Below are positions 19,186 to 29,484 of a stretch of 57,337 nt of DNA, in pieces. Where the stretch lies: NCBI GenBank assembly GCA_002723345.1, contig PBNV01000002.1:1-57337 (forward strand), written 5' to 3'. Numbering within the stretch: position 1 is the first letter of the stretch; every line of letters begins with the position of its first letter. The notes under the pieces are model-generated. The model worked only from the letters and a program-made list of their open reading frames with translations. It was not told the DNA's origin and ran no database searches. The position numbers and the translations under genes are program-made. The DNA comes from Rhodospirillaceae bacterium (GTDB lineage Bacteria; Pseudomonadota; Alphaproteobacteria; Rhodospirillales; UBA2165).

Positions 19186-20112
19186 TTACTGGGCGTTGGT
19201 GAGTTCGCGGAAGACTTGGTCCAAATGACCCCGTTCCACATACAACTCATCAACTTCGATATTTTTATCCCGAACAAACAGGCTAACATCTTCAATGATG
19301 GAGCCTCCCGACGCGGGCACCAACATAAGGGCACCCTCGCTCCCTACGGTTTCAACCCGATCAACCCCTTGAATTGACCCCAGACCTGTTCGTAAACCGC
19401 CGTCGACGGTGCCGGAAATTTTAACGATCACGGCGTTATGCGTGCTCGACTTGGCCGCAAATTCGACCGGCGATCCGTCAAAGACGATTTTTCCTTGCGC
19501 GATAACGACAGCACGAGTGCAGACCGCGCTCACCTCTTCCAGGAGATGTGTGGAAATCACAATGGCTTTGTCCTGCGCCATGTCTTTAATCAACGTGCGC
19601 ACCTGATGTTTCTGATTGGGGTCCAAGCCGTCGGTTGGCTCATCCAAGATGAGCACGTCCGGATCATGCAGGATCGCCTGTGCCAGGCCAACACGACGTT
19701 TAAACCCCTTTGAGAGCGTCTCAATGGGCTTATTGATCACACTTTGGAGTTCCAGTCGGTCAACGGCATAATCAACACGCTGTTTGATCTCGGACCCTCT
19801 GAAGCCTCTGATCTCGGCCACAAAGTTCAAAAATGCCAGGCCAGACATATCCCCATACAAAGGGGCTCCCTCAGGCAGGTAGCCAATCCTTCTCCGAGCT
19901 TCCAAACTCTCGCCAACAACGTCGAAGCCGCAGACAGCGGCTCTGCCGTCAGTAATTGGCAGATAACCAGTGAGCATTTTCATGGTGGTGGACTTACCCG
20001 CACCATTAGGCCCCAGAAAACCCAAAACTTCGCCCTTTTCAACGGAAAAGGATATCTTGTCCACCGCTGCAAATGACCCGAACCGTTTCGTGAGTCCGGT
20101 GATAGTTATCAT
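19186..20112 (-). CDS. ABC transporter ATP-binding protein (GldA-like)
   Basis: About 308 residues. The ATP-binding site is clear: Walker A GPNGAGKST, signature LSKGFKRRVGLAQA, Walker B VLILDEPTDGLDP and switch His in ISTHLLEEV. A C-terminal extension follows, as in GldA/CcmA-like drug- or gliding-type ATPases. ATG at 20112 is preferred, since GGGA lies just upstream; a GTG at 20148 would add 12 residues. It is the first gene of a four-gene minus-strand operon (ATPase, permease, GldG, DUF4340). It provides the energy for that complex at the inner membrane. Confidence 0.92.
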   Translation of the reverse strand: MITITGLTKRFGSFAAVDKISFSVEKGEVLGFLGPNGAGKSTTMKMLTGYLPITDGRAAVCGFDVVGESLEARRRIGYLPEGAPLYGDMSGLAFLNFVAEIRGFRGSEIKQRVDYAVDRLELQSVINKPIETLSKGFKRRVGLAQAILHDPDVLILDEPTDGLDPNQKHQVRTLIKDMAQDKAIVISTHLLEEVSAVCTRAVVIAQGKIVFDGSPVEFAAKSSTHNAVIVKISGTVDGGLRTGLGSIQGVDRVETVGSEGALMLVPASGGSIIEDVSLFVRDKNIEVDELYVERGHLDQVFRELTNAQ

Positions 20113-20249
20113 GTTTCCCACGGTTAACCTCTTAGCCTGATTCTCCACCCAACATGTAATTCTGATCGAGCCTGCCTAATTGAGTGAAGACAATTCGTAA
20201 GTACTTGACCCGTAACTTTTTTCGTCTTTTTTGCCAGAAACGAGCGAGA

Positions 20250-20281
20250 GCCGGATGACATTAACAACAATGTCTTCCGGC
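20250..20281 (-). terminator. Dyad downstream of groEL
   Basis: A 13-bp inverted repeat with one mismatch (20250-20262 and 20269-20281) around an AACAAC loop lies 27 bp beyond the groEL stop. It is very stable (GCCGGA...TCCGGC). No T-run follows directly, so it may be an intrinsic terminator of unusual form or an mRNA-stabilising stem. Confidence 0.55.
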
Positions 20282-20307
20282 CCTCCTCAGATTGAATTAA
20301 AGGGCTG

Positions 20308-21969
<1,662 letters not shown>

Positions 21970-22012
21970 CTAGCAACAGTAATTAAAAACATTTCCCCCA
22001 AGCCAAACAGGC

Positions 22013-22327
22013 TTAAGCAGATTTTTTGGTTTTCTTCTTACCCTCGACAACACCAAGGATGTCAGATTCGCGGAGGATTAAGAGATCCTCCCCATCTACC
22101 TTGACATCGGTCCCGCCAAATTTTCCAAATAGTACCCGGTCGCCGGCCTTGACGTCCAGCTCACGAACGCTACCGTCGTCAGCACGTACGCCCGAACCAA
22201 CGGAAACCACGATTCCCTCTGACGGCTTTTCTTGAGCCGTATCCGGAATAATGATTCCCCCGGCAGACTTTTCTTCCTCTCCGACGCGGCGTAGAAGCAC
22301 GCGATCATGCAATGGCTTAAATCCCAT
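22013..22327 (-). CDS. groS: Co-chaperonin GroES (10 kDa)
   Basis: A 104-residue GroES, the lid of the GroEL chamber. It has [22 protein letters not shown] with the mobile loop [16 protein letters not shown], and [32 protein letters not shown]. The C-terminus is unusually basic ([10 protein letters not shown]), adding several Lys beyond the usual end. ATG 22327 begins [10 protein letters not shown], the standard start; a longer frame to 22453 reads through the leader and operator and is not coding. An AGGATAC lies upstream of the ATG. First gene of the groESL operon, with a leader of about 110 bases. Confidence 0.98.
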   Translation of the reverse strand: MGFKPLHDRVLLRRVGEEEKSAGGIIIPDTAQEKPSEGIVVSVGSGVRADDGSVRELDVKAGDRVLFGKFGGTDVKVDGEDLLILRESDILGVVEGKKKTKKSA

Positions 22328-22439
22328 TGTATCCTCCAAACACGATTTAGTTAAACTGCCGCACATCCAATACCGTCCGCGGACCTTCGTAAACGACATA
22401 TCGCGTAATTTACGTTTTCTGCCGGCGTTGTTTTTACGA

Positions 22440-22466
22440 TTGGCACTCGACATACGAGACTGCCAG
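22440..22466 (-). promoter_or_regulatory. CIRCE-like operator (HrcA) of groESL
   Basis: TTGGCACTC at 22440-22448, a 9 bp spacer, and GACTGCCAG at 22458-22466. The left half is a normal alphaproteobacterial CIRCE arm; the right half differs from its perfect partner GAGTGCCAA at two bases. It directly follows the -10 element, where HrcA repressor would block transcription. Confidence 0.7.
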
Positions 22467-22494
22467 AATGTAGTTATCGTTTCTCCTGCGTCAA
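22467..22494 (-). promoter_or_regulatory. groESL promoter
   Basis: On the minus strand TTGACG (22489-22494), a 16 bp spacer and TACATT (22467-22472) form a good vegetative promoter abutting the CIRCE-like operator. The start of the -35 region reads CTTGACG, so heat-shock sigma-32 recognition is also possible. Confidence 0.6.
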
Positions 22495-22665
22495 GCCCTT
22501 CAGGTAAAAAAACCGAGGTATCACAAGTATTCTTTTTACATCTGCCGAAAATTTATTCTCTCGTTGATGATTCCATGGCTTTTGCGCCGGCTTAACACAT
22601 CGATCGGACTCTCTTGTCTCAATTTATGACAGTCATTAATTAGACCGGGGATCTCTCGAGGGGGA

Positions 22666-23340
22666 CTATTCAAGTCCGCCATTGAGCTCCTGGCCTTGGC
22701 GATATCGTCGGTAGAGATATACTCCCAAGGCCGCGGATAGCACGAATAGCAGAACGCTCGATGTGATTCGAAAGGCAGGGTCCAGATTTATGCCGCTGCC
22801 CAGAAGTGCAAAGATGATCGTCTGTGGGATATAGCCTAGCACCGATCCCGCTAAGAACCCGAGCGCACTGGCACTGGAAACGCCGGCAACCAGGTTGGTC
22901 ACGAGGTTGCTACCCAGGGGCAAGAGGCGGATCAAAAGAGCCATTGCAAACGAGTTATACCGCAGAAAGCCGTTGGCCTTTTTTAACCGGGTTGGAAATC
23001 GCGCGGAGACGAGCTCACGGCCCATGAAACGGGCGAATGTGAACGATATAACGCAGCCCAAGCTGGTTGCCACGAGGGCTAAACCGGTGCCGAGTAACAA
23101 ACCGAAAGCATAACCTCCCAGAAAAGAAATGATCTGACGAGGCAGGCCCAACGCTATTACCAAGCCGGCGCCGAATACAAAGATTAAATTTCCTTTTATG
23201 CCAGCACCTCTGACATTGTCATCAACCCAGTCCTGATTAAAAACGCCGCCAAGGCCGCCGCTTTGGACGGAAAAACCGAGAACCGATAGCAGAATAATGA
23301 GGCAGATGCCCCGCAAGATCGTTTTGATCAGGGGCGACAT
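22666..23340 (-). CDS. TVP38/TMEM64 (SNARE-associated, DedA-like) membrane protein
   Basis: A 224-residue inner-membrane protein with about six hydrophobic segments. The family core is present: FLGGYAFGLLLGTGLAL, then VISFTFARFMGREL, NSFAMALLIRLLPLGSN and GYIPQTIIFALLGSG. Members of this superfamily have been linked to lipid scrambling or carrier-lipid recycling. It directly abuts the glycosyltransferase gene: the upstream stop is at 23341-23343 and this ATG is at 23340, so translation is probably coupled. A role in handling the polyprenyl-phosphate or glycolipid product of that enzyme is a reasonable inference. Confidence 0.88.
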   Translation of the reverse strand: MSPLIKTILRGICLIILLSVLGFSVQSGGLGGVFNQDWVDDNVRGAGIKGNLIFVFGAGLVIALGLPRQIISFLGGYAFGLLLGTGLALVATSLGCVISFTFARFMGRELVSARFPTRLKKANGFLRYNSFAMALLIRLLPLGSNLVTNLVAGVSSASALGFLAGSVLGYIPQTIIFALLGSGINLDPAFRITSSVLLFVLSAALGVYLYRRYRQGQELNGGLE

Positions 23341-24174
23341 TTACTCGACGGACTCCTGGTCTTCCGACGACATCGTCTCGATCTCCGCGCGTAATGTCCG
23401 TCGAATGAGCCAGGCAACACCGAATAAATCACTGATGCCCACCCACAGACGATCGAACACGCCGTAGTTTGACACCCCCTGTTGGCGGGGACGATGTGCC
23501 ACATCAGCGGATATGACTCGCCCGCCGGTCCTGATCATGAGTGCAGGCAAAAATCTATGCATGTGGTTAAAAGCTGGAAAAGAGAGATAATCCGCCCGTC
23601 GAAAGACTTTTAGTCCACATCCTGTATCCGGTGTATTATCGCCTAGCATGGCAGACCGAACACCATTTGCGATTTTTGATGCCACTTTTTTGCTCCAGCC
23701 GTCCCTCCGCCCTGTGCGCCAACCCGTGACCATCAGCTTCCCGTCCGGGGCCCAATCACGCAAATAGATGTGTATCAGGTCTGGGATGTTGGCAGGCACG
23801 TTCTGGCCGTCGCCGTCTAATGTCGCAATTAGGGGGAATGAGGCTGCTCCCACGCCTGTCCAGATGGCCGCGGATTGTCCTGCCCGTTTTTGATGACGGA
23901 TAAAGTGCAACTCAGAGACGGTTTTTGTAAGGTCTGCTAGCAAGTTTGGCGTCTCGTCCGTGCTGCCGTCATCGACGTAAATGATCTCGAAGTCCTCTAA
24001 AGTTGAGAGTGCTTCGATTATCTCGTTTACCAACGGTAAGATATTACCAGCTTCATTTAAGACTGGTACGACGACGCTCACCGCCGGCAAAGGTGCCGCC
24101 TGTGTCCCCGGGCTCTTGCGTAACGATAGTTCAGACATCATACTGTGACCGGCTTCATACACGTCTCTCCCCAT
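23341..24174 (-). CDS. Glycosyltransferase family 2 (polyprenyl-phosphate type)
   Basis: A GT2 enzyme of about 277 residues resembling dolichol/polyprenyl-phosphate mannosyl- or glucosyltransferases. Visible motifs are SVVVPVLNEAGNILPLV, YVDDGSTDETP, the nucleotide-sugar/metal motif TLDGDGQNVP, the region TGCGLKVFRR and the conserved RPRQQGVSNYG. No C-terminal membrane helix pair of the GtrB kind is seen. ATG at 24174 is used; two adjacent in-frame ATGs at 24141 and 24138 would remove about 12 residues. The TVP38 gene follows with no gap. It would attach a sugar to a lipid carrier at the cytoplasmic face. Confidence 0.88.
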   Translation of the reverse strand: MGRDVYEAGHSMMSELSLRKSPGTQAAPLPAVSVVVPVLNEAGNILPLVNEIIEALSTLEDFEIIYVDDGSTDETPNLLADLTKTVSELHFIRHQKRAGQSAAIWTGVGAASFPLIATLDGDGQNVPANIPDLIHIYLRDWAPDGKLMVTGWRTGRRDGWSKKVASKIANGVRSAMLGDNTPDTGCGLKVFRRADYLSFPAFNHMHRFLPALMIRTGGRVISADVAHRPRQQGVSNYGVFDRLWVGISDLFGVAWLIRRTLRAEIETMSSEDQESVE

Positions 24175-24306
24175 TTAGCAAAGTATCTTTCAATTTAGCC
24201 GGCTAGCCGCAAACGCTTGAGTCGCGTATCATATTGTTTCTGATCCAGGTTTATGGCATCTTAGAAATCCTAAGACCAGATCTGAAACTCAGCGAGAACC
24301 GTTGCC

Positions 24307-24741
24307 ATGTCCGAGGATGGCGCCAGACATTACGCCGGCGATGTGACACCCGAGGAAGCATGGGATATCCTAAAAACAGATAAATCTGCCGTACTTATTG
24401 ATTGTCGGACAGATGCGGAATGGTCTTATGTGGGTCAAACTGACCTATCCGGTCTTCGCAAGGAACAGCTGAACATTGCATGGAAAGATTTTCCGACCAT
24501 GGAGATAAATCCTGCCTTTGCCGAAGAGATCGCAGCAGCATGTCCGGACAAGCAGACCAAGCTTCTGATGATGTGCCGGTCGGGTGCGCGCTCTATTGAT
24601 GCTGCTATTGCCGCAACTGAGGCAGGCTATGGCCGAGCTTATAACATCCTGGAGGGATTTGAAGGCGAAAAGGATGTTAATGGCCACAGAGGTAATACTG
24701 GCGGATGGAAGCACCGAGGCCTTCCCTGGAAACAGGGATAA
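24307..24741 (+). CDS. Rhodanese-like domain protein
   Basis: A single-domain rhodanese of 144 residues. Conserved features are VTPEEAWDILKTDKSAVLIDCRT near the start and the active-site loop LLMMCRSGARS with the persulfide-forming Cys, plus the C-terminal stretch YNILEGFEGEKDVNGHRG and a final GGWKHRGLPW, as in many proteobacterial YbfF/GlpE-like proteins. Such proteins transfer sulfane sulfur to cyanide, thioredoxin or biosynthetic enzymes; the real partner is unknown. It is divergent from the glycosyltransferase gene with 132 bp between, and convergent with maeB. Confidence 0.9.
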   Translation: MSEDGARHYAGDVTPEEAWDILKTDKSAVLIDCRTDAEWSYVGQTDLSGLRKEQLNIAWKDFPTMEINPAFAEEIAAACPDKQTKLLMMCRSGARSIDAAIAATEAGYGRAYNILEGFEGEKDVNGHRGNTGGWKHRGLPWKQG

Positions 24742-24817
24742 TGAGATGGTTTCTGCGTTTTGTCGAATACCAGCGCATCTTGGTCCGTATTTGTGATAGA
24801 TAATGGCTGCGTGGCTA

Positions 24818-27130
24818 TCATTCACCAAAGGGCAATTCCGGATTATCATCCGATTGGGCATCTACGACGGCAATTGCCGTCATGTTGAGAATGCCCCTGG
24901 TTGTCACCGAATCCTGAAGAATATGGGCGGTTTTCCTGAGGCCCAGCAGCATGGGTCCCACGGACACGCCACCGGAAAGCACGCGAAGCAAGTTGTAGGA
25001 GATATTGGCCGCGTCTAGGGAAGGCATGATTAGCAGGTTGGCACTACCTGTGAGATTGCTGCTACCAACTAGAGGCTCGCGGAGCTCCTCGCGGAGCGCC
25101 ACGTCCGCATGCATTTCTCCCTCCACTTCAAAACTCGGGTCAAGTTCGCGGACCAATTCAACGGCTTCGCGCATTTTCGAAGCGCGCGGGCTGGAAGAAG
25201 AGCCAAAGTTAGAATGAGACAACATGGCAGCTTTGGGCTCAATTCCAAACCGCCGAACCGTTTCTGCCGCCAAAACCGTAATCTGGGCAATTTGTTCTGC
25301 ACTTGGCCCTGGATTGACATACGGATCGCAGATAAAAAACGTTCCTTTTTCCATGATCAGCATACTCATGGCGGCTGAACGTTCCACATTTTCTCGCAGT
25401 TCGATGATGTTAAACACATGTTCCAGATGATCCGTGTAACGGCTTTGAGCACCACACAACATGCCGTCGGCTTCGCCCCGCTGCACCATGAGGGCTGCAA
25501 TCACAGTGTTGTTCGTGCGCACGAGCCGCCGGGCTTCGTTTACGGAGACGCCCTCGCGCCGCATAATGGTATGATAGTATTCCCAGTAATCTCGGTATCG
25601 GTCATCCTGCTGCGGGTCGCAAAGCTCAAAATCGTCATCCATTCGGAGGCGCAGACCTAGTTGTTCTAGCCGGAGGGCTACCACATTTCGGCGTCCAATC
25701 ATAATGGGTTTAACGATGCCCTCATCCACTGCGTTCTGCACCGCCCGAAGCACCCTCGACGACTCTCCCTCCGCATACACGATACGTTTGGGATTAAGGC
25801 GCGCCCGGTCAAACAAAGGCCGCATTGCATGGCCGGATTGAAAAGTAAACTCTGACAACCTCTGGCGATAGGCGTCAAAGTCCTTAATGGGGCGTGTGGC
25901 AACGCCCGAATCCATAGCTGCTTTTGCCACAGCCGGGGCGAGTTGGGCAAGCAACCGCGGGTCGAAGGGTTTCGGTATCACATAGTCTGGCCCAAACTTC
26001 ATTTCCGTCCCGTAGGCCTGCACCACGGTCTCGTCTGCTTCCGCTTTAGCCAGCGCCGCCAGTGCATGTGTGCACGCCGCTTTCATTTCGTCGTTGATGG
26101 TTGTCGCGCCAACGTCGAGCGCGCCCCGGAACATGAAGGGGAAACAGAGCACATTGTTCACTTGGTTGGGATAGTCGCTCCGGCCGGTTGCGATGATGGA
26201 ATTCGGACTTACCTCTTTGACGAGTTCCGGCCTGATTTCCGGATCTGGATTGGCGAGTGCCATAATGATCGGATTAGGCGCCATTGATTTGATCATGTCC
26301 TGGGTCACGGTGTCGGCAACCGATACGCCTAAAAAAATATCCCGCCCAACCATAGCGTCCGCGAGGGAGCGCGCCTCAGTCTTCGCAGCGTAGCGGGCCT
26401 TGTACTGATTGCCGAGACCCTCACGTTCCACATGCACGACACCCTTGGAATCAACCATCAGTATATTTTTTTTCTTCAAGCCAAGAGTGAGTAAAAGATC
26501 AAGGCAGGCTAAGGCCGCCGCACCCGCTCCGTTGCATACCATCGTTACGTCTTCAATGTTGCGTCCAGTAATTTCCATCGCGTTCATGACAGCTGCGCCG
26601 GTGATGATGGCGGTGCCATGCTGGTCGTCGTGCATAACCGGTATATCGATACGTGCCTTGACCTTTTCCTCCACCTCAAAACATTCCGGCGCCTTTATAT
26701 CTTCCAAGTTTATGCCACCGAAGGTGGGCTCAAGTGCAACGATGATGTCAACCAGCTTATCGGGATCGGTCTCGTTAATCTCTATGTCGAAGACATCAAT
26801 GCCAGCAAACTTTTTAAACAGTCCACCCTTTCCCTCCATGACTGGTTTGGAGGCCAGCGCGCCGATATTGCCGAGGCCAAGCACCGCGGTGCCATTGGAG
26901 ATGACGGCCACAAGGTTCCCGCGCGCCGTCACATTTGCCACTTCATCCGGCTGTTCCTCTATCAGGCTCGAAATGTATGCCACACCGGGCGAATAGGCTA
27001 GGGACAGATCCCGTTGATTAGCGAGCGGCACAGTGGTGTTGACAGAGATTTTCCCGGCGGTTGGAAACCGGTGATATTCAATGGCGTCTTCTCGTAGCTT
27101 TGCGGCCGCATCGCTGAGCTTTTTCGTCAT
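24818..27130 (-). CDS. maeB: NADP-dependent malic enzyme with phosphotransacetylase-like domain
   Basis: A 770-residue MaeB-type enzyme, which decarboxylates malate to pyruvate and CO2. The N-terminal two thirds of the malic half are clear: YSPGVAYISSLI, VMEGKGGLFKKFAGIDVFDIE, VMHDDQHGTAIITGA and NGAGAAALACLDLLL (dinucleotide binding). After about residue 430 comes a PTA-like domain (RIVYAEGESSRVLRAVQ, MLCGAQSRYTDHL, GVSVGPMLLGLRK). In this family the PTA-like part is regulatory (acetyl-CoA inhibition), not a phosphotransacetylase. Length is normal and the frame intact. It faces the rhodanese gene, 76 bp apart, without a clear terminator. Confidence 0.97.
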   Translation of the reverse strand: MTKKLSDAAAKLREDAIEYHRFPTAGKISVNTTVPLANQRDLSLAYSPGVAYISSLIEEQPDEVANVTARGNLVAVISNGTAVLGLGNIGALASKPVMEGKGGLFKKFAGIDVFDIEINETDPDKLVDIIVALEPTFGGINLEDIKAPECFEVEEKVKARIDIPVMHDDQHGTAIITGAAVMNAMEITGRNIEDVTMVCNGAGAAALACLDLLLTLGLKKKNILMVDSKGVVHVEREGLGNQYKARYAAKTEARSLADAMVGRDIFLGVSVADTVTQDMIKSMAPNPIIMALANPDPEIRPELVKEVSPNSIIATGRSDYPNQVNNVLCFPFMFRGALDVGATTINDEMKAACTHALAALAKAEADETVVQAYGTEMKFGPDYVIPKPFDPRLLAQLAPAVAKAAMDSGVATRPIKDFDAYRQRLSEFTFQSGHAMRPLFDRARLNPKRIVYAEGESSRVLRAVQNAVDEGIVKPIMIGRRNVVALRLEQLGLRLRMDDDFELCDPQQDDRYRDYWEYYHTIMRREGVSVNEARRLVRTNNTVIAALMVQRGEADGMLCGAQSRYTDHLEHVFNIIELRENVERSAAMSMLIMEKGTFFICDPYVNPGPSAEQIAQITVLAAETVRRFGIEPKAAMLSHSNFGSSSSPRASKMREAVELVRELDPSFEVEGEMHADVALREELREPLVGSSNLTGSANLLIMPSLDAANISYNLLRVLSGGVSVGPMLLGLRKTAHILQDSVTTRGILNMTAIAVVDAQSDDNPELPFGE

Positions 27131-27254
27131 ACGGCCCCCCCAGGCATTTGGCGATGTTTTTTTTCCAGTTAACGTGGATGGCTTGATTAAACCTTAGGAT
27201 AGATTTTCCCGCTCGGCTAGAGAAACTGCAGGAGTTATTTCGAGAGACATAAAA

Positions 27255-27289
27255 AAAACCCCGGCTCGTGTTCACAAGGCCGGGGTTTT
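27255..27289 (-). terminator. Intrinsic terminator of the LeuA-like gene
   Basis: AAAACCCCGGC at 27255-27265 and GCCGGGGTTTT at 27279-27289 are perfectly complementary with a 13-base loop. Read on the minus strand this is a GC-rich stem ending in a T-run. It lies 16 bp after the stop of the gene at 27306-28532, upstream of maeB. The dyad can also work in the opposite direction. Confidence 0.9.
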
Positions 27290-27305
27290 ATGAATTTTAA
27301 CTGTG

Positions 27306-28532
27306 TCAGTTGGACAGCACGTCCTTCGCAAGGGTTGAGAACTCTTCCTCAGTCATCAGACGTTTGTGCTCCAGACCCCACATTTTAACAGCCATCAGTA
27401 CTTCCATGGCTTGTTCCTCGGAGGCCTCTATCTGGAATTTTGCCAGCCAGTGCTTGCAGTTATCAATACCCGAGCCTTTGCCCATCACTGCTTCAGGTTC
27501 GGCTTGCCCGACTAAGCTGGGGCGGAAAGGCACGACTTCCGTCTGATCTTCGTAGCCGCAGTTTAAAAGCCATGTGGCGATGATCCCGCTCTCAACTTTG
27601 AACAACTTATCGCCTACGATCGGCCGGTTGCTCGGGATTTGGATTTTTGAGATTTCCGCCACCATATCCGCGAGCCACTTTAGTTTTTCAGTCTTGATGC
27701 CGATGTCGATGTTGTAAAGCGTTAACAATGCCATCACCGTTTCTTCCATGGGCACGTTGCCGGCGCGTTCACCGACACCTAGGACAGTGGACTGGATTAC
27801 CTCTACACCCTCGGAGAGCGCCATAATCGTGTTGGCAACACCCATACCAAAGTCCATGTGGAAATGAGCTTCTAGGGGAATGTCAGGGAAACGGTTTTTC
27901 ATGGTACGAACAAAGAATTGCATGGCGTGAATCGACGTCGCGCCCATCGTGTCCACCAGGGCGAGGCCGTCCATATGGCCTTCATTTCCAACCCGTTCGA
28001 TAAGGTCGCATACCCAATGCAGATCAGAGCGTGTAAAGTCGATGGGGAAGAAAACAACTTCCAGTCCCTGCTCATGGGCGAATTTTGTCGACTCGATGGA
28101 GAGGTCAATGGCCCGATCTAGTTCCCAACGGTAGCCTTTCTCGATCAGGTGCGGTGAAGCGGGCACTTCCATTATCACGCCATTCACACCAGCATCGACG
28201 GCACGTTTTACATCATCCACCATGCAGCGGGCGAAGGAATATACCTTGGGACCAAAGTCCCGCTTGGCGAGCTCGGCAACGACTTTTGCGTCATCCGGGG
28301 AGACGACTGGCATGCCAGCTTCGATCCGGTGCACGCCGACCTCGGCGAGCCCTTCCGCAATGCGAATTTTGTCATCATAGTTATAGGCGAGACCGGCTTG
28401 CTGCTCACCGTCTCGCAGGGTAACGTCATGAATACGAATATTTTCGGGGAACTTCCATTCCTTGGTTACTTCGGGAGCAAAGTTCCTGGGGCTAGTATGC
28501 CAGCCGTCTGTTTTCCACGGTGTATCGGTCAT
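27306..28532 (-). CDS. LeuA-like DRE-TIM metallolyase (isopropylmalate/homocitrate synthase family), substrate unknown
   Basis: A 408-residue enzyme of the DRE-TIM (HMGL-like) group, which condense acetyl-CoA with 2-oxo acids or cleave such products. The signature DVTLRDGEQQAGLAY gives Asp and Arg of the active site; the GVGERAGNV segment carries the metal-ligand Asn. The usual HCHNDLG motif reads HFHMDFGMGVANT: both His ligands are kept but the Asn and Leu are changed, a departure from true LeuA. There is no C-terminal LeuA regulatory domain, so it is not a classical isopropylmalate synthase. ATG 28532 is preferred (TGGAGGAGAG just upstream); the frame runs to 28661 without support. A terminator follows. 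Confidence 0.85.
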   Translation of the reverse strand: MTDTPWKTDGWHTSPRNFAPEVTKEWKFPENIRIHDVTLRDGEQQAGLAYNYDDKIRIAEGLAEVGVHRIEAGMPVVSPDDAKVVAELAKRDFGPKVYSFARCMVDDVKRAVDAGVNGVIMEVPASPHLIEKGYRWELDRAIDLSIESTKFAHEQGLEVVFFPIDFTRSDLHWVCDLIERVGNEGHMDGLALVDTMGATSIHAMQFFVRTMKNRFPDIPLEAHFHMDFGMGVANTIMALSEGVEVIQSTVLGVGERAGNVPMEETVMALLTLYNIDIGIKTEKLKWLADMVAEISKIQIPSNRPIVGDKLFKVESGIIATWLLNCGYEDQTEVVPFRPSLVGQAEPEAVMGKGSGIDNCKHWLAKFQIEASEEQAMEVLMAVKMWGLEHKRLMTEEEFSTLAKDVLSN

Positions 28533-28675
28533 AAAACTCTCCTCCATTAAATTCGCCCCTGAACGTTCAGCTTTGTAGCGTTCATAACGCGATGAAAAAT
28601 CTCTTATATAAGAGTAGCCTTCAACGGCCGCGAACATAGAAAAAGGACCCTGCCAAGTCAATGTGCCGTAGGCCG

Positions 28676-28732
28676 TGTCGAGTCACTCCCTCGACCCGGG
28701 TTGCTGGATCCAGTGTTTCGGAATGACGCGGC
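28676..28732. repeat. Candidate dispersed palindromic repeat
   Basis: Between two minus-strand genes lies a segment that on the minus strand includes CGTCATTCCG, ACTGGATCCAG and CCCGGGTCGAG. This is the style of the short intergenic palindromic elements (TCATTCC...GGATCC type) found many times in alphaproteobacterial genomes. Only one copy is visible here, so this is a guess from appearance. Confidence 0.4.
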
Positions 28733-28734
28733 CA

Positions 28735-29484
28735 TTAGACCGCCGTGTAACCACCATCAATCAGGAGATCCGTTCCTGTGACAAAGGACGCTTCGTCGCT
28801 TGCCAAAAATACTGCGCCCGCTGCCATCTCAGATGGATCACCAAGACGCCCAAAGAGGGTGGACGCATTGGCGTGCGCTTCTTCCTCGCTCGGCCATTGG
28901 CTGAAGAAACGATCATCAGCAGTCGGTCCAGGCGAGATAGTGTTAGCGCGGATTTTATCTTTGGCGTGATCGACAGCGAGGGCCTTTACTAGACTGATGA
29001 GAGCACCTTTTTGGGTAACATACCATGCTCGGCCCGGCTTTGGGGCAAATGCCAATTGCGACGCCATTAGAGTAATTGAGCCGCCGCCACCAACGGCCAT
29101 CGCCGGAATCGCATTTTTGAGCAACAAAAAAATGCCGGTGAGGTTCACATCGATTGATCCCTGCCACTCTTCCAGCGGTAGCTCTGTGACGGGAAGGTAG
29201 GGCACATCCCGGATATGACTGCAAACAACAGACGTGAGCCCACCCCACTCGGACTGCACCGCTGAAACCAAATCCTTGGAATGTCCCTCCTGCGAGATAT
29301 CGCCCACAGCAGCTTTCGCCCTGCCACCGGCATTTGTTATGGTAGCAACGGTGGCATTGACCCGCTCCTCGTTGATGTCCGCGCAGAGCACCGCGGCGCC
29401 TTGTTGCGCAAGGGCTTCTGAAACAGCCCGCCCGATTCCGCCGCCGGCACCGGTCACGATTGCTTTTTTTGTCTCCAGGCGCAT
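28735..29484 (-). CDS. Short-chain dehydrogenase/reductase
   Basis: A 249-residue classical-type SDR, a NAD(P)-dependent oxidoreductase of unknown substrate. The coenzyme motif is TGAGGGIGRAVSEAL, the catalytic residues are Ser in LMASQLAF and Tyr/Lys in WYVTQKGAL, and the C-terminus ends GTDLLIDGGYTAV. The usual NNAG structural motif after beta-4 reads VCSHI, which is atypical and may alter the active-site Asn network. Length is normal. A GGAGGATAACC precedes ATG 29484. It lies between the LeuA-like gene on its strand and the divergent quinone oxidoreductase gene. Confidence 0.92.
   Translation of the reverse strand: MRLETKKAIVTGAGGGIGRAVSEALAQQGAAVLCADINEERVNATVATITNAGGRAKAAVGDISQEGHSKDLVSAVQSEWGGLTSVVCSHIRDVPYLPVTELPLEEWQGSIDVNLTGIFLLLKNAIPAMAVGGGGSITLMASQLAFAPKPGRAWYVTQKGALISLVKALAVDHAKDKIRANTISPGPTADDRFFSQWPSEEEAHANASTLFGRLGDPSEMAAGAVFLASDEASFVTGTDLLIDGGYTAV

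Noticed and set aside
26409..26996. 195-codon forward frame over maeB
   Set aside because: Antisense shadow; Ser/Pro/Thr-rich and without family features.
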